Assembly: GCA_016711225.1 (NCBI GenBank)
Contig: JADJTK010000052.1
Location: 124,001-188,000 of the forward strand
Direction of reading: 5' to 3'
Source: Opitutaceae bacterium
Lineage (GTDB): Bacteria > Verrucomicrobiota > Verrucomicrobiia > Opitutales > Opitutaceae
DNA: 64,000 bases
Positions 52,888 to 62,098 of the stretch are shown in pieces. The translations under genes and the position numbers were made by a program. The first letter of the stretch is position 1. Each line of letters starts with the position of its first letter. The notes below the pieces were generated by a model. It was not told the origin of the DNA, did no database searches, and saw nothing but the letters and a program-made list of their open reading frames with translations.

Positions 52888-53179
52888 GCTGGCGTGGATT
52901 CCATGGGGGCGGCGCCGGTCGTGCAATCCGATAGGCGCTGACACCAGGCGGGGCCGTCTGGTCGACCGGCCGCCCAGCCTCCCCACGTGGAGGCGCGCCC
53001 CCGACTCCGCACCACCGCACCGCCATGGCGCGGCACCCGGAGCGAGCAGGCCAAATTGGACACATCCGGCGTCACCGATAGCCTACTTCGCTCATCCACG
53101 CCCCCCATCACCGGATCGCCCCCCAAAGGCCCCGCCTCACCCCGCTGCCGCGCCGCCACCGCACCAACCGTCCACCCCA
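52888..53179. other. Divergent gap between tilS and adk
   Basis: A 292-base region that must hold the promoters of both divergent units. It is GC-rich and I did not find convincing sigma-70 boxes. Confidence 0.35.
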
Positions 53180-54349
53180 ATGCTCAACATCGCGCTATTT
53201 GGCCCTCCCGGAGCCGGCAAGGGCACCCAGTCGGAATTCCTCATCAAGCGGTACAACCTGTTCTACATCTCCACCGGTGATCTCCTCCGCAAGGAGATGG
53301 CCGGCAAAACCAAGCTGGGCCTCGAAGCGCAGAGCATCATCGCCGCCGGCGGCCTCGTATCCGACGAGATCATCGTCCAGATCATCGAGAAAACGATCAC
53401 CGACAACACCAGCTGCAACGGCTTCCTCTTCGACGGTTTTCCGCGCACCTACATCCAGGCCTACATCCTCGAGGGCCTGATGCTCAAGCTGCACACCTCA
53501 CTGAACTGCCTCATCAGCCTCGCCGTGCCGGAGGAGGAGTCGGTGCGCCGCCTATTGAAACGCGGACTCACCTCCGGTCGTAGCGACGATAACGAAACGG
53601 TCATCCGCAACCGGCTTCGCGAATACCACCAAAAGACCCTGCCCGTGCTCCAGTTCTACCGCGACAAGGGCATCTTCGCGGAGGTCGACGGGACCAAGAG
53701 CATCGAGGAGGTCACCGGGCTGATCACGCAGCTCGTCACCGCCGAGCTCAGCAAGAGCCTCTTCAACGTCGTGCTCTTCGGCTATCCCGGCTCCGGCCGC
53801 GGCTCGCAGGGCCGGGCGCTCGCCCGGAAATTCGGCCTCGAATACCTCGCCACCGGCCCGATGCTCGATGCCGAGATCAAGCAGGGCACCGAGACCGGGC
53901 GCAAAATCGTGGCCCTCTACGAAAACGGCCAGCTCGTACCCGACGAGATCGTGGTGCCGCTCATCGAGCAGAAGCTCGCGGCCCCGAAGGAGGTGCAGGG
54001 CTACATCTTCAAAGGCTTCCCTCGCACCCTCGTGCAGTCCTACATCCTCGACGGCCTGCTCCAAAAGCACGATTCATCGATCTCGAAGATCATCGAGATC
54101 GAGGTGCCCACCCTCGAGCTGATCCGCCGCCTCGACGAACGCAGCAAGACCGAGTCCTGCATGCCCTACGACACCAGCACCTCGAAGATCGTGAAGCGCC
54201 TCGGCGAGCACGAGGCCAAAACCGTGCCGGTGATCCAGAAATACAACCAACTGCATGGCGTGACAAAGATCGACGGCATGGGAACCTTCGACGAGGTCTT
54301 CGCCCGAATCTCCGCCGAGATCGAAGCCGGCTTCAGGAGCATGCGGTAG
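53180..54349 (+). CDS. adk: Tandem-domain adenylate kinase, second domain degenerate
   Basis: The 389-residue protein contains two adenylate-kinase-like domains. The first (1-190) has an intact P-loop GPPGAGKGTQ (8-17), STGDLLR, FDGFPRT and RSDDNETVIRNRL, so it should interconvert ATP+AMP and ADP. The second (195-389) is recognisable from LFGYPGSGRGSQ, ATGPMLD and FKGFPRT. It has Arg207 where the P-loop Lys should be, and Lys278 in place of the Asp of the DGFPRT motif. Both changes argue for loss of phosphoryl transfer. The first domain lacks a large LID insert. ATG 53180 gives the usual kinase start; upstream codons are intergenic. The role of the second domain may be regulatory or structural. 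Confidence 0.9.
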   Translation: MLNIALFGPPGAGKGTQSEFLIKRYNLFYISTGDLLRKEMAGKTKLGLEAQSIIAAGGLVSDEIIVQIIEKTITDNTSCNGFLFDGFPRTYIQAYILEGLMLKLHTSLNCLISLAVPEEESVRRLLKRGLTSGRSDDNETVIRNRLREYHQKTLPVLQFYRDKGIFAEVDGTKSIEEVTGLITQLVTAELSKSLFNVVLFGYPGSGRGSQGRALARKFGLEYLATGPMLDAEIKQGTETGRKIVALYENGQLVPDEIVVPLIEQKLAAPKEVQGYIFKGFPRTLVQSYILDGLLQKHDSSISKIIEIEVPTLELIRRLDERSKTESCMPYDTSTSKIVKRLGEHEAKTVPVIQKYNQLHGVTKIDGMGTFDEVFARISAEIEAGFRSMR

Positions 54350-54430
54350 CCGAAGACCGCCGCGGAGGTGATCCGTCGCCCCACGCGCACAGCGGCACGC
54401 CCCCGCTGCCGAGCTCTCAGGATACACAAA

Positions 54431-54455
54431 AACCCGGCACGGCGGCCGGGCTTTC
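54431..54455. terminator. Bidirectional terminator between adk and the SYLF gene
   Basis: Arms cccggc (54433-54438) and gccggg (54445-54450) form a hairpin preceded by aaaaa and followed by ctttc. Read on the minus strand the stem is followed by ttttt, and on the plus strand by a weaker cttt. It lies between the two converging genes. Confidence 0.75.
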
Positions 54456-54481
54456 GAAGGGCCAGAGGACCGGCATCCACC

Positions 54482-55102
54482 CTATCTCTTGATCGGCCGG
54501 AACTTGAATTTTTGGCCGCCTACAGAGGCTTCATACATCAGCCCTCCCTTGGCCTTGGTAAAAACGGCCATGCCATCGGTGTATCGTTTCTTGGATTGGG
54601 AGTCCCCGGCGCCGGCACCGGCACCTCCGGCCGTACTGGCGGAGGCATTGGCCCCCGCCTGCAGCGCGACGGCCGAAGCCTGCGCGCCAAATTCAAAGCT
54701 CCCGCTGATGAACGTGTGGTAGGCGTGTTCATCCTCGAAGAAGATGATCTGCTGAAAGGCCTGCCCACCGGCCTGGAAGCCCACAGTGACCTGCGTCATC
54801 TTCGCCGTACCGGTGAGCCGGTTCTTCTCGAACACCCAGCCGGAGCCATGGGCACCGCCGACTCCCAGGCCCCCCTTGCCAATGGTCGGGAAGATCGCGC
54901 AGCCGTAGCTGTCCTCGAAGAAATGCTCGAGCTGGGGCGCCTCCGCGAAGGTGAGCAGGGAAGCATGAACCTCGAGCTGCTGCTTCTCGTTGGTGATGGT
55001 TTTGACGGCGGAGACCAGCTCCGACGGAGGCTTGGTCGCGGCCGGGAGAACCGGGGCCAAGGCGATGAGCGCGGTGAGAACTCCGATGCGTGTTGTATTC
55101 AT
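54482..55102 (-). CDS. Exported SYLF (Ysc84) domain protein
   Basis: This 206-residue protein has a signal peptide (IGVLTALIALAPVLPAATK). Its SYLF/Ysc84-type domain has the typical CAIFPTIGKGGLGVGGAHGS and GWVFEKNRLTGTAKMTQVTV segments and QIIFFEDEHAYHTF. The family binds phosphoinositides or other lipids in eukaryotes. Bacterial members are exported and of unclear function. An Ala/Gly/Ser-rich stretch (NASASTAGGAGAGAGD) interrupts the end. The gene is monocistronic between terminators. Confidence 0.87.
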   Translation of the reverse strand: MNTTRIGVLTALIALAPVLPAATKPPSELVSAVKTITNEKQQLEVHASLLTFAEAPQLEHFFEDSYGCAIFPTIGKGGLGVGGAHGSGWVFEKNRLTGTAKMTQVTVGFQAGGQAFQQIIFFEDEHAYHTFISGSFEFGAQASAVALQAGANASASTAGGAGAGAGDSQSKKRYTDGMAVFTKAKGGLMYEASVGGQKFKFRPIKR

Positions 55103-55585
55103 TAATATCGATCCTTATGGTAGTCGTGGCGGACCTCGGGCGTGCCGGGCAGCGGCGACGCTGCCGCCGCAGGCGAAGTGCAGGCTTGTAGCAGAAACCT
55201 ACCCGCCCGCCAGTCCTTAGTAGTGGCCGGTCACACCCGTCGTCCGGTCGGGCATCCGACAGGACAAGTGGTGCTTGAAGTGAAAAGAAGACGAGACGCC
55301 GATCGACTCCTCTTTGTCCTCTCGGGTTCCAAAAACCCGGTGATTCGTTGGGTCGACCAAAGTCTGGCGGTGGGCGCCCCCCCCGCCCGCTGGCAGAATG
55401 GGCGCACCCTCCCCTCGCTGAGGGGAGTCCTTTTGCGGAGGAGACCACCAACTCATCGCCGGCCCCTTGCCGGAAAGGGGCCCAAGGCCTGTCACGAGGG
55501 CAGGCCTCTCCCTACGAAACGAAGCGTACTTCCAGCCTCCGGGGACGGGACTTGCGCGTCCCGCGTTCCGCCTTTCGTTTCCCGC
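55103..55585. other. Intergenic with hairpin-forming sequences
   Basis: No gene is seen in these 483 bases. Several inverted repeats are present, such as cccctcgctgagggg followed by agtccttttg near 55410-55435, and ggggacgggacttgcgcgtcccgc near 55541-55565, which lies close to the serS end. Neither has a strong T-tract in the needed orientation. Confidence 0.4.
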
Positions 55586-56857
55586 TCAGGCGAAAACGAG
55601 GTGGCTCTTGCCGAACCAGGGCACCAGCACTTCCGGAATACGCACGCGGCCGTCGGCCTCGAGGTTGTTTTCCAACAACGCGGCGAGCACGCGCGGCACG
55701 GCCAGACCGGAGCCGTTGATCGTATGCACCAGCTCGGGCTTGCCGGTCTCCTTGTTGCGGAAACGGATCTGCGCCCGGCGCGCCTGGAACGACTCAAAAT
55801 TGCTGCAGCTCGAGACTTCCAGCCAGCGCTTCTGACCGCCGGCCCAGACCTCGAGATCGTACTTCTTCGCCTGCGAGAAACCGAGGTCGCCGGTGCACAT
55901 GAGCAGGCGGCGGTACGGCAGGCCAAGCTTCACCAGGATGCGCTCGGCGTCGTCGCGCAGCTTGTCGAGCTCCTCGTAGGAGGTCGAAGGATGCACCCAC
56001 TTGAGCAGCTCGACCTTGTCGAACTGGTGCAGGCGGTTGAGCCCGCGCACGTCCTTGCCGTAGCTGCCCGCCTCGCGGCGGAAACACGGGGTGTAGGCGC
56101 AGCGGTAGATTGGGAGCTGCTCCTCCTCGACGATCTCGTCGCGGAAGAAATTGGTCAGCGGCGTCTCGGCCGTGGGCACGGCGTAGAATTTCTCGCCCAC
56201 GGTTTCGTACATCATGCCTTCCTTGTCGGGCAGTTGGCCCACGGCGGTGGCACTGGCGGCGTTGACGAAGATCGGCGGGGCCACCTCGGTGTAGCCGTTG
56301 GCCGCGCCTTCGCTCAGGAAAAACTGGAGCAGCGCACGCACGAAACGCGCGCCGTCGCCAACGTAGAACGGGAAGCCCGCCCCGGTGACCTTCGAACCGC
56401 GGCCGAAATCGATGACCTTGTCGAACCCGGGGATCTCCCAGTGCGCCTTGGCGACGGGCGAAACGGCGGCGACATCGCCGTGCGAAAAGTGAACGACGTT
56501 CTCCTCGGGTGTACGCCCCACAGGCACGGAGCTGTGCGGGATGTTCGGGACGGTGAGCATCGCGGCCGCGCACTTGGCCTGCAGCTCGGTGAGCTTGGTA
56601 TCCTCCTCCTTCACCTGGGCCGACACCGCCTTCATCTCCTGCACCTTGGCGATGAACTCCGGAGTGCCCTTGGGCAACTTGGCCATCTCGGTGTTGGCGG
56701 CCTTCTGCGCGGCGCGCAGTTTCTCTACATTGACCAGCGCGGCACGCCACTCGGCATCGAGCGCGAGAACGGCGTCGATGTCGCAATCGTTGCTCTTCTT
56801 AAGGATGGCGTCGCGGACGATGTCGGGCGACTCGCGGAGAATCTTCGGGTCGATCAT
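55586..56857 (-). CDS. serS: Seryl-tRNA synthetase
   Basis: This 423-residue class II synthetase charges tRNA-Ser. The N-terminal half is the coiled-coil arm (DIDAVLALDAEWRAALVNVE ... KVQEMKAVSAQVKEEDTKL). The catalytic core has TAETPLTNFF, motif 2 CFRREAGSYGKDVRGLNR and motif 3 NGSGLAVPRVLAALLEN. Length is typical. ATG at 56857 starts MIDPKILRESPDIVR, the usual family N-terminus. Confidence 0.97.
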   Translation of the reverse strand: MIDPKILRESPDIVRDAILKKSNDCDIDAVLALDAEWRAALVNVEKLRAAQKAANTEMAKLPKGTPEFIAKVQEMKAVSAQVKEEDTKLTELQAKCAAAMLTVPNIPHSSVPVGRTPEENVVHFSHGDVAAVSPVAKAHWEIPGFDKVIDFGRGSKVTGAGFPFYVGDGARFVRALLQFFLSEGAANGYTEVAPPIFVNAASATAVGQLPDKEGMMYETVGEKFYAVPTAETPLTNFFRDEIVEEEQLPIYRCAYTPCFRREAGSYGKDVRGLNRLHQFDKVELLKWVHPSTSYEELDKLRDDAERILVKLGLPYRRLLMCTGDLGFSQAKKYDLEVWAGGQKRWLEVSSCSNFESFQARRAQIRFRNKETGKPELVHTINGSGLAVPRVLAALLENNLEADGRVRIPEVLVPWFGKSHLVFA

Positions 56858-57104
56858 GGGCGGAGGGTTGAACTGGCAGTATCGCGGTGCCCCGCCGCGG
56901 CCGACAAGGGCATTCTTGGCGAGCATGCCGCGAATGGCGCCAACCAGTATTGGCTTCTCCCAACGGCGCCTCGGCCCTCAGGCGGTCGCGTTCTACCCCT
57001 CCTCCGCCCAACGGCGATCGCCCTCCCTTACGCTGGGAACACCGAAAGAATTGCCGAAGTAATGGAGTGACCTCCGCCGCATCGCTTTTGAGTGTCTTCG
57101 CTTC

Positions 57105-57521
57105 ATGGACGACTCTCTGCTTGGGCTCGCACTTATCGTTGGCAGCGTTCTGGGCCTGTACTTGGCCCACCACTTGCGGCGTAGATCCACCGAGTTCAAA
57201 CGGCGAGCAATACCACTCACTGGGACGGTGATCGAGATGATCAGCACGCCGAGCACCAACCGGCGCACGCAGAACCTCTACCTCTTCGCGCCGCGCTACT
57301 GCTTCCGCACTCCCGCCGGCAAGGAGATGACCGTGATCTCGCCCGACTCTTCACACCCTCCCGCATACAAGGTCGGCCAGAGCGTCACCGTGTTCTTCGA
57401 TCCGCAGACGGAGGAGGCCCGGCTCAACACGTGGATGGAGCTGACCGGCGGACCGATCCTCCTGGCCCTCTTTTGTTGCGCCATGCTGGCGGTCAGCGTC
57501 CTCATTATGGGCCAAGGGTAG
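57105..57521 (+). CDS. DUF3592-like two-TM membrane protein
   Basis: A 138-residue protein with an N-terminal membrane segment (LLGLALIVGSVLGLYLAHHL) and a C-terminal one (ILLALFCCAMLAVSVLIMG) around a beta-rich soluble part (GTVIEMISTPSTNRR, YCFRTPAGKEMTVIS, YKVGQSVTVFFDPQTEEARL). The phrase 'VGQSVTVFFDP..EEARL' is characteristic of DUF3592 family proteins. Function is unknown. It is a single gene, divergent from serS across about 247 bases. Confidence 0.78.
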   Translation: MDDSLLGLALIVGSVLGLYLAHHLRRRSTEFKRRAIPLTGTVIEMISTPSTNRRTQNLYLFAPRYCFRTPAGKEMTVISPDSSHPPAYKVGQSVTVFFDPQTEEARLNTWMELTGGPILLALFCCAMLAVSVLIMGQG

Positions 57522-57643
57522 AGTCCCGGGACCGTCCAACCCGCAAAGCGCCGCCCGGCGAGCCCCCTCACCCGCGCCGAGGCATTTCCTTTGTGGAATC
57601 ACCGAGCTCCAGCGCGGCGGCCAGTCAACATCACCGCTGTCAC

Positions 57644-57940
57644 TTACCCGGACGGGACCAACAGCTTCAGCCCGACGGCCTTGACGAGATTCTGCTGGCG
57701 CGTGTCGACACTGATAAAGACGCGGAACCCGAGCTCCAGTGCGCTGGCGACATGAAGCACATCCAACGATCGGGTACCCAGCACCCGAGTATGGCGACGG
57801 CTCAACTCCGCCGCCCGCTTCAAGGCGGCGCGCCAGAGCAAATCGACCTGCACCAGACGACCTTGTTCAAAATCGTCATCAAGCGCCACGTCCAACTCCC
57901 GATTCGAGCCGCCACGCCACGCGGCCTGCCCGAGTCGCCA
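57644..57940 (-). pseudogene. C-terminal remnant of a PIN-domain (VapC-like) nuclease
   Basis: The frame ending at 57644 encodes LLWRAALKRAAELSRRHTRV ... GTRSLDVLHVASALELGFRVFISVDTRQQNLVKAVGLKLL. This matches the second half of PIN domains with the conserved RSLDxLHVA and DxRQ motifs. The first half, with the initial Asp and Glu of the metal site, is absent. Upstream the frame runs into the antisense of the TPR-like gene without similarity. No antitoxin gene is adjacent. It looks like a truncated toxin or PIN gene. Confidence 0.6.
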
Positions 57941-58010
57941 CCGGCCTAGCCGCCTTGGACATGAACTTCGAGCGATGGAGCGCTCCCCTCCGAATCCCCC
58001 GGGGACTCGC

Positions 58011-58832
58011 TCAGTCGCGGCCGGGCGCGTAGCGGGAGGAGGGCGGAAGATCGAGGCGCGCCTCCATCTCACGGATGCGTGCCAAAACGGTGTCCGCCAT
58101 CGCGTAGGGATTTCCCGGCGGCAAGGTGGGATGCAACGCCACCAACCAATCATGGGCCTCGCGCTCACGCCCGAGCCGCCGCAACAGCTCCGCATAAATC
58201 CGCGCAGCGTAGAACGGAGCCTCCGGTTGCACGGCCGCCCGCCGGTAGTGCTCGGCCGCGGCCGACAAATCGCCGAGGCGCTGCAACTGGAGATTGGCAA
58301 TCTCGATGTGCAGCAGTGGATGGTCGGGGTGGTGAACAAAGGCCCGCTCGAGATGCGCGGCCGCGGCAAGGGCCTGCTCCACCTCCAACCGGCGCCGCAC
58401 CGCCGCCGGGACGGCCTCCTCGCCGCCCTGCGCCTCGATGCGCCAAACCGCCATATCGTAGCCGATCATACGCGCTCCATTCAGCCAAAAGACCATCGGC
58501 CGGGGATCGACTGCCTCCACCAGAACCAGCGCCGCCTTCGTGCCGGCGAGATCACGACGTTCCCAGCACGCATTGGCCTGCAACCAAAGCAGATCGGCCG
58601 CGAGTGAACGAAATCCCCCGAGCTGAGCAAACGCGCCCCCCTGCCCGATCGCACCCGCCACGCCAAGAGCACCCTCTTTGGGCCACCAGCCCTCCTGCGC
58701 CTTCCACGCCGCAACTTCGAGCGGGCGCAACGCCCACCCGGCTGCCACCAGCGTGATCCCCACCACCGCCGCCGGGCGCACCATGCGCGACCAAAGGACG
58801 AGCAGCAGGGTAACGGTTGGATCGTGAGGCAT
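58011..58832 (-). CDS. TPR-like membrane-anchored protein
   Basis: This 273-residue protein has a hydrophobic N-terminal segment (MVRPAAVVGITLVAAGWAL). A helical repeat region of tetratricopeptide character follows (ADLLWLQANACWERRDLAG; LLHIEIANLQLQRLGDLSA; YAARIYAELLRRLGREREAH). ATG 58832 is preceded by gagga at a suitable distance and lies 10 bases after the permease stop. It is therefore the last gene of the acyP-ABC operon and may assist the transporter. No enzymatic motif is seen. Confidence 0.75.
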   Translation of the reverse strand: MPHDPTVTLLLVLWSRMVRPAAVVGITLVAAGWALRPLEVAAWKAQEGWWPKEGALGVAGAIGQGGAFAQLGGFRSLAADLLWLQANACWERRDLAGTKAALVLVEAVDPRPMVFWLNGARMIGYDMAVWRIEAQGGEEAVPAAVRRRLEVEQALAAAAHLERAFVHHPDHPLLHIEIANLQLQRLGDLSAAAEHYRRAAVQPEAPFYAARIYAELLRRLGREREAHDWLVALHPTLPPGNPYAMADTVLARIREMEARLDLPPSSRYAPGRD

Positions 58833-58842
58833 CGCCGGTTCC

Positions 58843-59688
58843 TCAGATCTCCCTCCGCCGGAAACTCCACACGGCCAGCACAAGGAACACCGCAGTATAG
58901 GCCAGCCCGTAGGCGGCGACCCGCCCCGCCGCCACCAGCGACACGCCGACTCCGACCTCCAGCCACTCGCCCCCTCCGAACAGCTGGAAATTGGGAAAGA
59001 CCAACCCGACCAAGCTGCCCCCGAGTCGCTCGATCCAGCCCTGGCCGGCCTGCCAACTGTCGCGCGCCAAGTATTGAAGATGGCAAATCACGAGAACGAG
59101 AGCACTCACCGACAACGCGAAGAGGTTGGTCTGCGCGAAACTGGCGATCAGCAGCACCATCGCCGTCAACAGCCCGAACTTCACCGCCTGCAGCGCTCCG
59201 GCCACCGCCACCCCGGCCAGCGACACGCCCCCGAGGCCGACCAGTGGCGCCTCGTGCATGGCCTCCACCGAGGCAGCCGGGGTGCGGGTCCACAGCACCC
59301 CGACGAGCAGCGCGGTCACCAGCGCGCAAAACACCAGCACCACCATCCACGTCCCCAAAAATCTTCCACAAACATACTCGCTGCGCCGCAACGGCTTCGC
59401 CAGCACCGTGAGCACGGCGCGGGGCTCCCCATCACCACCGAGCCACTGCACCGCCGTGCCGATCGTCAGGATCGAGCCGAACAGCACGAGCGCCCCTTGC
59501 CCAAAATCGGCGATGAACTTCGCCTCCGACTCCCCAAAATTCAGTTCCCCCAAACCGAGACAACCCAGGATCAACGCCACGGCAAACAGCGTCATGAAAC
59601 GAAATACATGATGACGAACCGCCTCCCGGAAGGCGTTGCCGGCGAGCACCCCGACCCGCCCAAGCGAGAAAGGCAGCGAATCGTTCAT
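58843..59688 (-). CDS. ABC-2 type transporter permease
   Basis: A 281-residue integral membrane protein with about six hydrophobic segments (FMTLFAVALILGCLGLG; ALVLFGSILTIGTAVQW; WMVVLVFCALVTALLVGV; LLTAMVLLIASFAQTNLF; AYGLAYTAVFLVLAVWSF). The phrase LTVLAKPLRRSEYVCGRFLG is typical of ABC-2 permeases. Its start overlaps the ATPase stop by 4 bases (ATGA), so the pair is translated together. The substrate is unknown. Confidence 0.88.
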   Translation of the reverse strand: MNDSLPFSLGRVGVLAGNAFREAVRHHVFRFMTLFAVALILGCLGLGELNFGESEAKFIADFGQGALVLFGSILTIGTAVQWLGGDGEPRAVLTVLAKPLRRSEYVCGRFLGTWMVVLVFCALVTALLVGVLWTRTPAASVEAMHEAPLVGLGGVSLAGVAVAGALQAVKFGLLTAMVLLIASFAQTNLFALSVSALVLVICHLQYLARDSWQAGQGWIERLGGSLVGLVFPNFQLFGGGEWLEVGVGVSLVAAGRVAAYGLAYTAVFLVLAVWSFRRREI

Positions 59689-60608
59689 GGACGGAGCGAG
59701 CCGGCAGCGCCCTTCACGCCAGCTTCATTCTCGGCCTGGGTTACGGCGCGGGAAAAGAAGCGATCGAGTCGGACCGGCAGCGAATCCACGCCTAGGATCT
59801 TTCGCCCGCGGGAGGCCAGCCATTCGCGGAGATCCGCGAGCTCCTCCGCCGCCAAAGGCTCAATCACGAGCGACTGCCGGTCGCCCTGCCCCAGCAAGCC
59901 GACCAACGAGCCCTCGGCCAACAACCGACCGCGGTGAAGAATCGCCACCCGATCACAGATTTCCTCAATCTGTGTGAGCAGGTGCGAGCAGAGCAAAACC
60001 GTCTTACCGCGCGCTTTCAGGTCGAGAATCAACGCGGAGATCGCCTCCGCGCCCAACGGATCGACCCCTGCCGTAGGCTCGTCGAGGATGAGCACCGCCG
60101 GATCGTGCACCAGGGCCTGAGCCAAGCCGAGCCGCTGGATCATTCCCTTCGAATACGTGCTCAGATGGCGGTCGGCCGCGCCCTTTAGGCCCACCTGATC
60201 GATCAGCTCTGCGATCCGCGTCTCGCGCCCCACACGAGGCACCCCGCACAGTCGGGCATGAAAGCGCAACAACTCACGCCCGCTCAGGAAGCGCTGAAAG
60301 TCCGGGACCTCCGGTAGAAATCCCACCGCGCGCCGTGCCGCCGGATCGTCGCTGCGGATGCCATTGAGATAGCACTCGCCGGCACTCGGCGTGATCAGCC
60401 CCAGCAGTACTTTCAGGGTCGTGCTCTTGCCTGAACCGTTGGGCCCGAGCACCCCGTAGATCTGCCCCGGCGCCACGGTGAGCGACAAGTCGTCCACCGC
60501 GCGCAACCGCCAGCGGCCAAATCCGAGTGGATAGTCCTTGGTGAGCCGCCGGATCTCGATGGCGGGCGGGCGTGGGTCCGGGGCGATCCTGGTTTTCGTC
60601 GTCTCCAT
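59685..60608 (-). CDS. ABC transporter ATP-binding protein
   Basis: This 307-residue ATPase has Walker A GPNGSGKST, the signature STYSKGMIQRLGLAQALVHD (a degenerate LSGG as in ABC-2 exporters), Walker B VLILDEPTAGVDP and the H-loop CSHLLTQIEEICDRV. About 80 residues follow the nucleotide-binding domain. It energises the permease encoded immediately downstream. The start at ATG 60608 (METTKTRIAPDPRPPAIEIR) lies 23 bases after the acylphosphatase stop; the long open frame upstream is the antisense shadow of that gene. Confidence 0.93.
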   Translation of the reverse strand: METTKTRIAPDPRPPAIEIRRLTKDYPLGFGRWRLRAVDDLSLTVAPGQIYGVLGPNGSGKSTTLKVLLGLITPSAGECYLNGIRSDDPAARRAVGFLPEVPDFQRFLSGRELLRFHARLCGVPRVGRETRIAELIDQVGLKGAADRHLSTYSKGMIQRLGLAQALVHDPAVLILDEPTAGVDPLGAEAISALILDLKARGKTVLLCSHLLTQIEEICDRVAILHRGRLLAEGSLVGLLGQGDRQSLVIEPLAAEELADLREWLASRGRKILGVDSLPVRLDRFFSRAVTQAENEAGVKGAAGSLRP

Positions 60609-60631
60609 CGCCTCGGCCCTCCGCCATTGGC

Positions 60632-60907
60632 TCACCGGATCGCAAACCCGCGAAACTGCGCCACCCGTCGTGCACTCTGCCGTTCCGTTTTTCGGATATA
60701 GCCGGGCATCGCCTCCCCCACCGCCTTCAGGAAAGCCTCGACCTCGGGCTTCAGTCCCTCCGCCTCCAGGCGCACCCGCCCATCGGGCAGATTGCACACA
60801 AAACCGGCGACCTCGTATTCCTTGGCCACCTGGAGGGTGGCGTACCGGAAGCCCACGCCTTGGACATGCCCGCTGAAGAAAACGATTTCGTGCTGCACTT
60901 CGTTCAT
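60632..60907 (-). CDS. acyP: Acylphosphatase
   Basis: This 91-residue enzyme hydrolyses acyl phosphates in the cytoplasm. The family signature is complete: SGHVQGVGFRYA with catalytic Arg21 and GFVCNLPDGRVRLEAEG with catalytic Asn39. It is first in a four-gene operon with an ABC exporter and TPR-like protein. ATG 60907 gives the normal length. Confidence 0.93.
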   Translation of the reverse strand: MNEVQHEIVFFSGHVQGVGFRYATLQVAKEYEVAGFVCNLPDGRVRLEAEGLKPEVEAFLKAVGEAMPGYIRKTERQSARRVAQFRGFAIR

Positions 60908-61075
60908 GAACGCCCGTGATTCCACAGTTTGAAAACGCAGAATGAGGCGCGAAACGGGCCATAAACTCAACCCGGATCGTGAGTTCCGGCCCGCCGCGCC
61001 GAAGACCCATTATTTCCCTTTCCTTGCCCCCCTCCAAACGCACACTGCGCCTTAGGCCTCGCGGCCCCATCAGCC

Positions 61076-61759
61076 ATGAACAACTCCAGCAACAACGGCA
61101 GTCCCGAAGACGGTGAGGAGCATGGTGAACTCGTGTGGAACGAGTTCGACTGGGAACTTTATCTCCGCCAGCGCGACGAGGCGCTGACTGAGTATGCAAG
61201 TTGCTACGACCAAGTGACCGAGTTTCCCGACCGGCTCGACGAGGTGGCGCGCCGCCTCGGCTGGGAGCCCACCCTCGATGGAGAGGCCGAGGGCGCATCC
61301 GAGGACGAAGAGTTCGACGACGACGATCTCGATCCGTACACGATTCACCGCAACCCGGTCTATGTCGCCACTCGGGCGCTCTTCGCCGGTCTGCAGCGCA
61401 CCATCGAGGAACAGGCCACCGCCGGCCAACTCACACCGGCCGCCGCTTTCCCACTCCTGAACGCACTGCACCAGGCCGAGATGGCCGTGGTTCTCGGCGT
61501 GCAATCGCTCGATCTCGGCGACTCCGCCTTGGGCATATCGCAACTCAAACGGGCTTTCGGGCTGTTCAATAGAGCGATGGGCCTGCTTCCTGAGACCGAG
61601 GAAGCCGAGTTGGCTGGCGGAGACTCCGATGCCGCCCCGACGTCGAGCCTGAGCGCCTACGCCCTTCCCCGCCTGTTCGATCTGCGCGAGATCTGCCTGC
61701 GTGTCGTCCGCGAGTGCCGCGACGAGCTGCAACGCCCCATCGACGACGACGAGGAGTAA
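61076..61759 (+). CDS. Acidic hypothetical protein
   Basis: A 227-residue, strongly acidic, soluble protein without signal peptide or membrane segment. It opens with a polar stretch (MNNSSNNGSPEDGEEHGELV), has an acidic run (EDEEFDDDDLDPY) and two predicted helical parts (ATRALFAGLQRTIEEQATA; LFDLREICLRVVRECRDELQ), ending DDDEE. I do not recognise a family. It is divergent from acyP across 168 bases and followed by the repeat region. Confidence 0.7.
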   Translation: MNNSSNNGSPEDGEEHGELVWNEFDWELYLRQRDEALTEYASCYDQVTEFPDRLDEVARRLGWEPTLDGEAEGASEDEEFDDDDLDPYTIHRNPVYVATRALFAGLQRTIEEQATAGQLTPAAAFPLLNALHQAEMAVVLGVQSLDLGDSALGISQLKRAFGLFNRAMGLLPETEEAELAGGDSDAAPTSSLSAYALPRLFDLREICLRVVRECRDELQRPIDDDEE

Positions 61760-62098
61760 GCGCGCAATGCACCGTTGAGCGGAGGGCACGCGCCAACCGT
61801 GGCTCGGCCCTCGCAAGCAGAGCACCCCGCACTTCCGCTCCGCCCGAACCGGGGCGACAACATCGCCCACCCTGAGTCCCGGCGCTGCAGCAGCATAACC
61901 GGGCGATCACCTCCACGCTTTGGCGGAGACCAGCACACAGCGTCGTCAAGCCCGCGCCACCACGAGGTGCAGTCCCGGCCACAGGTGCGACCGCCACTTG
62001 TCGCCGCTTCTTCGCCCGACCGGCGCAAAGCGCCAGCAACAGGACGCAACCACCTGATTACCAGCATGAGGCAAGGCAGCTGGAGAGAATCTCGCCGA

